Source: Thermoflexia bacterium | GTDB lineage: Bacteria > Chloroflexota > Anaerolineae > B4-G1 > SLSP01 | DNA: 6,983 nucleotides | NCBI GenBank assembly: GCA_030605705.1 | Contig: JAUWHU010000326.1 | Location: 1-6,983 of the forward strand | Direction of reading: 5' to 3' | In this document: one piece after another, positions 5,133 to 6,983 of the stretch | Layout of the letters: each line of letters opens with the position of its first letter | How positions within the stretch are numbered: position 1 is the first letter of the stretch | Position numbers and translations under genes: made by a program | Notes under the pieces: model-generated | The model's database searches: none | What the model saw: only the letters and a program-made list of their open reading frames with translations | What the model was told of the DNA's origin: nothing

Positions 5133-5203
5133 GCTCGTAGTGAGGTACGTAGTATAACGGAGTGCTGTCTTGACGCCACTGCGTTACGTGGCTGACTACG
5201 AGC
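5133..5203. repeat. 71-bp imperfect palindrome
   Basis: Outer arms GCTCGTAGT (5133-5141) and ACTACGAGC (5195-5203) are perfect. Inside, ACGT (5147-5150 and 5186-5189), AACG/CGTT (5156-5159 and 5182-5185) and AGTG/CACT (5161-5164 and 5177-5180) continue the stem around a 12-base loop. No gene overlaps it. It lies between the terminator of tRNA-Glu and the recX-rny promoter, and its CTACGAG ends recall the palindromes at 1703-1712 and 2467-2544. Confidence 0.65.
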
Positions 5204-5218
5204 CTTGTGTTCGTGGTG

Positions 5219-5260
5219 AAAAAACTAACCGCCTGGCTTTGTCGGGGCGGCCAGGCGGTT
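5219..5260 (-). terminator. Intrinsic terminator of tRNA-Glu
   Basis: On the minus strand AACCGCCTGGC and GCCAGGCGGTT form an 11-bp perfect GC-rich stem with a 12-base loop, followed by AG and TTTTTT (5224-5219). It begins 11 bases after the mature 3' end of the tRNA. Confidence 0.88.
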
Positions 5261-5271
5261 TGAAAAATCTG

Positions 5272-5346
5272 TGCCCCCAAAGGGATTCGAACCCTTGTCG
5301 CAGGCTTGAAAGGCCTGTGTCCTAGACCAGACTAGACGATAGGGGC
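5272..5346 (-). tRNA. tRNA-Glu (anticodon UUC)
   Basis: The 75-nt cloverleaf is complete. The acceptor stem is GCCCCTA/TGGGGGC with one U-G pair and discriminator A, the D stem GTCT/GGAC has one U-G pair, the anticodon stem is CAGGC/GCCTG with loop CTTTCAA, the variable loop is CGAC, and the T arm is AAGGG-TTCGAAT-CCCTT. The anticodon UUC is at 5310-5308. The 3' CCA is not encoded (CAG follows), so it must be added by nucleotidyltransferase. The gene forms its own unit, with a strong promoter five bases before the mature 5' end and an intrinsic terminator after it. Confidence 0.97.
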
Positions 5347-5357
5347 ACACTGGCAAG

Positions 5358-5385
5358 ATTGTAACATAAAGGCTTTGACTGTCAA
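5358..5385 (-). promoter_or_regulatory. Promoter of tRNA-Glu
   Basis: On the minus strand TTGACA (5385-5380; consensus) is followed after 16 bp by TACAAT (5363-5358; five of six). The start point near 5351 leaves about five bases before the tRNA. The -35 sits in a perfect dyad TTTGAC-T-GTCAAA (5374-5386). Confidence 0.82.
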
Positions 5386-5391
5386 ATCGTT

Positions 5392-5458
5392 GGGAATCGG
5401 GGAATCGGGAATCAGGAGTCGAGAATTGAGAATTGAGAATTGAGAATTGAGAATTGAG
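5392..5458. repeat. GAGAATT heptamer tandem array
   Basis: Five perfect GAGAATT units (5421-5455) plus GAG are preceded by older-looking units of similar form: GGGAATC (5392-5398), GGGAATC (5400-5406), GGGAATC (5407-5413) and AGGAGTC (5414-5420). The gradient from degenerate to identical units suggests recent growth at the right end. It starts just upstream of the tRNA-Glu promoter. Confidence 0.9.
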
Positions 5459-5478
5459 CATCATGTTCTCAGATTCGC

Positions 5479-5539
5479 TATTTGCCATTTGCCATTTGCT
5501 CATTTGCACATTTGCACATTCGCCATTTGCTCATTTGCC
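5479..5539. repeat. ATTTGCC heptamer/octamer tandem array
   Basis: About eight units of CATTTGC are spaced 7 or 8 bp apart, some with an extra T or A (TCATTTGC, ACATTTGC). One unit has ATTCGC. A related fragment, CATCATTTGCCATT, stands at 71-84, beside the stop of the CBS/ATPase gene. The right end runs into the candidate RNase J promoter, whose -35 lies within the array. Confidence 0.85.
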
Positions 5540-5554
5540 GTGCTATGTTATCAT
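5527..5554 (+). promoter_or_regulatory. Candidate promoter of the RNase J gene
   Basis: TATCAT (5549-5554; five of six -10 bases) is preceded after 16 bp by TTGCTC (5527-5532; three of six). The -10 lies inside the 11-bp dyad GTTAT-C-ATAAC (5547-5557), a possible operator. The start near 5561 would give a leader of about 65 nt. Confidence 0.4.
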
Positions 5555-5592
5555 AACTGCAATGACTAAAATTTATGAATTTCCTTTACAAG

Positions 5593-5606
5593 TGGCAAAG
5601 TTGCCA
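5593..5606 (+). promoter_or_regulatory. Dyad in the RNase J leader
   Basis: TGGCAA-AG-TTGCCA is a perfect 6+2+6 dyad 20 bp before the RNase J ATG. With a 2-base centre it is more plausible as a protein site than as an RNA hairpin. No regulator can be named. Confidence 0.35.
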
Positions 5607-5625
5607 TCAAAAGTGAGCGATTAAC

Positions 5626-6983
5626 ATGGAAAAATTACAAGTAATTCCCCTCGGCGGCCTGGGGGAAGTCGGCAAGAATATGATGGCGCTGGAGTACGGG
5701 CGCAACATCCTGGTGATTGACGTGGGTTTGATGTTCCCGGAAAGTAATATGCCGGGGGTGGATCACATCATCCCCGATTACGAATATCTGCGCGGCAAGG
5801 CGGATCGTCTGCGCGGGGTGGTTATCACCCACGGCCACGAAGATCACATCGGCGCGTTGCCGCACTTCTTGCGCGAGTTTGATGTCCCCGTCTACGCGAC
5901 CAAACTGACGCGCGGCCTGATCGAGGTTAAATTGCGCGGTGGCTTGCGCGAGAAGGTCACGCTGCATACCATGAAACCGGGGGACGCCATCCGGCTGGGG
6001 CCTTTCACCGTGGAGCCTTACCACGTCTGCCACAGCATCCCCGACGCTGTCGGACTGGGGATACAGACACCGGTTGGACTGATCGTCCACAGCGGTGACT
6101 TCAAACTGGATCCTACCCCCGTGGATGGCTGGCCTACGGAAATTGCCAAGTTGGCCGAGTTCAACCAGCGCGGCGTGTTGGCGTTATTCGCCGATAGCAC
6201 CAACGCCGATCATCCCGGCACTACACCCTCTGAGCGGACGTTGAATCGCGCACTGGAGGACGTGTTCCGCGAGGCCCAGGGTCGGATAATCGTGGCGACT
6301 TTCGCTTCGTTGATCTCGCGCTTGCAGCAAGTGATGGACGTGGCGCATGAAGCTGGCCGCAAGGTAGCCATCGCCGGCTACTCGATGATCGCCAACGTCA
6401 AGATGGCCCAACGTCTGGGATACTTAGAAGCCCCCGAGGGGTTACTCCTCTCGTTGCAGGAAATCAACCGTCTACCTCCCCACCAGGTGGCGATCTTAGC
6501 GACCGGTTCCCAAGGGGAACCACGTTCCATCATGGGGCGGCTGGCGCGAGGAAATCATCCCTCCCTCCATCTGACGCGGGGGGATACCGTGGTGCTCTCT
6601 TCGCACACCATCCCCGGCAACGAGGAGACGGTGCATGCCGTCATCAACCGGCTCTTCCAGCGTGGCGCGAATGTCGTCTACCACCCGCTTTACCCGGTGC
6701 ATGTTTCTGGTCACGCCAGCCAGGAGGAGCAGAAGACGCTACTCAGCATCCTGCGCCCACAGTTCTTTGTCCCCATCCATGGCGAATTGCGGCATCTTCA
6801 CCATCACGCTGCCCTCGCGCAGCAAGTAGGTATCCCCAGGGAAAATATCGCGATAGTGGAGAACGGCTACGTGATCCGTTTCTCCGAGAACAAGATGGAC
6901 GTCGGTGAACGCATCCCCGGAGGGTACGTTTTTGTGGATGGCATGTTGGTCGGCGACGCCGTGGACCAATCAGTCATTGATGA
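5626..6983 (+). CDS. rnj: Ribonuclease J (3' end beyond window)
   Basis: RNase J is a cytoplasmic metallo-beta-lactamase/beta-CASP nuclease with 5'-3' exonuclease and endonuclease activity in mRNA decay and rRNA maturation. The 452 visible codons start with the family N-terminus (VIPLGGLGEVGKN, 6-18), which supports the ATG at 5626, although only a weak GTGAG precedes it. Zinc-site motifs are present: THGHEDHIG (68-76), H136 in CHSIPD, D158 in HSGDF, and H385 in PIHGE. ADSTN (189-193), ATGSQGEP (292-299), SSHTIPGNE (325-333) and HVSGHAS (359-365) mark the beta-CASP half. The usual FASNxHR reads FASLISR (226-232). Roughly 100 C-terminal residues are missing because the window ends, not because the gene is broken. 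It points away from tRNA-Glu and rny. Confidence 0.96.
   Translation, partial: MEKLQVIPLGGLGEVGKNMMALEYGRNILVIDVGLMFPESNMPGVDHIIPDYEYLRGKADRLRGVVITHGHEDHIGALPHFLREFDVPVYATKLTRGLIEVKLRGGLREKVTLHTMKPGDAIRLGPFTVEPYHVCHSIPDAVGLGIQTPVGLIVHSGDFKLDPTPVDGWPTEIAKLAEFNQRGVLALFADSTNADHPGTTPSERTLNRALEDVFREAQGRIIVATFASLISRLQQVMDVAHEAGRKVAIAGYSMIANVKMAQRLGYLEAPEGLLLSLQEINRLPPHQVAILATGSQGEPRSIMGRLARGNHPSLHLTRGDTVVLSSHTIPGNEETVHAVINRLFQRGANVVYHPLYPVHVSGHASQEEQKTLLSILRPQFFVPIHGELRHLHHHAALAQQVGIPRENIAIVENGYVIRFSENKMDVGERIPGGYVFVDGMLVGDAVDQSVID

Noticed and set aside
5626..6969. Minus-strand frames opposite RNase J
   Set aside because: The plus strand gives one uninterrupted frame with all RNase J motifs; the opposite frames are short and lack motifs.

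Overview
The window looks like chromosomal DNA of a Chloroflexota bacterium, probably Anaerolineae-like. This is an inference. It rests on RNase Y and RNase J occurring together, on recX adjoining rny, on a DRTGG-domain gene coupled to a CBS/anti-sigma-type ATPase gene, and on gaps crowded with short palindromic and heptamer repeats. No marker gene here fixes the taxonomy.

Left block (86-1413, minus strand): two genes overlap by 4 bp (ATGA), a DRTGG-domain protein followed by a two-CBS plus GHKL-ATPase protein. A candidate promoter with a perfect TATAAT lies at 1511-1539. In Clostridia and Thermotogae, relatives of such genes are often found near electron-bifurcating hydrogenase or NuoE/F-type genes; that context, if present here, lies left of the window.

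The gene-free stretch 1414-2581 is packed with structure: a TCAGCCG heptamer array, palindromes, six 15-bp palindromes spaced exactly 22 bp apart (1730-1855), a hairpin with a T-run, two nested long inverted repeats with roughly 10-bp internal periodicity, a 110-bp element with 11-bp terminal inverted repeats, and a three-stem palindromic element just past the rny stop codon.

Middle block (2582-5117, minus strand): recX and rny (RNase Y) are separated by one base and read from a good sigma70-type promoter (TTGCCA, 17 bp, TACACT) about 320 nt upstream of recX. The leader holds six hairpins, the last being a perfect 14-bp stem followed by TTGTTTT immediately before the recX ribosome binding site. 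The start of the transcript is complementary to one arm of that stem, so the leader may switch between folds, or it may include a separate small RNA.

Right block: tRNA-Glu(UUC) on the minus strand has its own promoter and intrinsic terminator. GAGAATT and ATTTGCC heptamer arrays follow, then the plus-strand gene for RNase J, cut off by the window end after 452 codons. RNase Y (membrane-anchored endonuclease) and RNase J (5' exo/endonuclease) are the main mRNA-decay enzymes in bacteria lacking RNase E, so this window carries both, transcribed away from a shared repeat-rich centre that also holds the tRNA gene.
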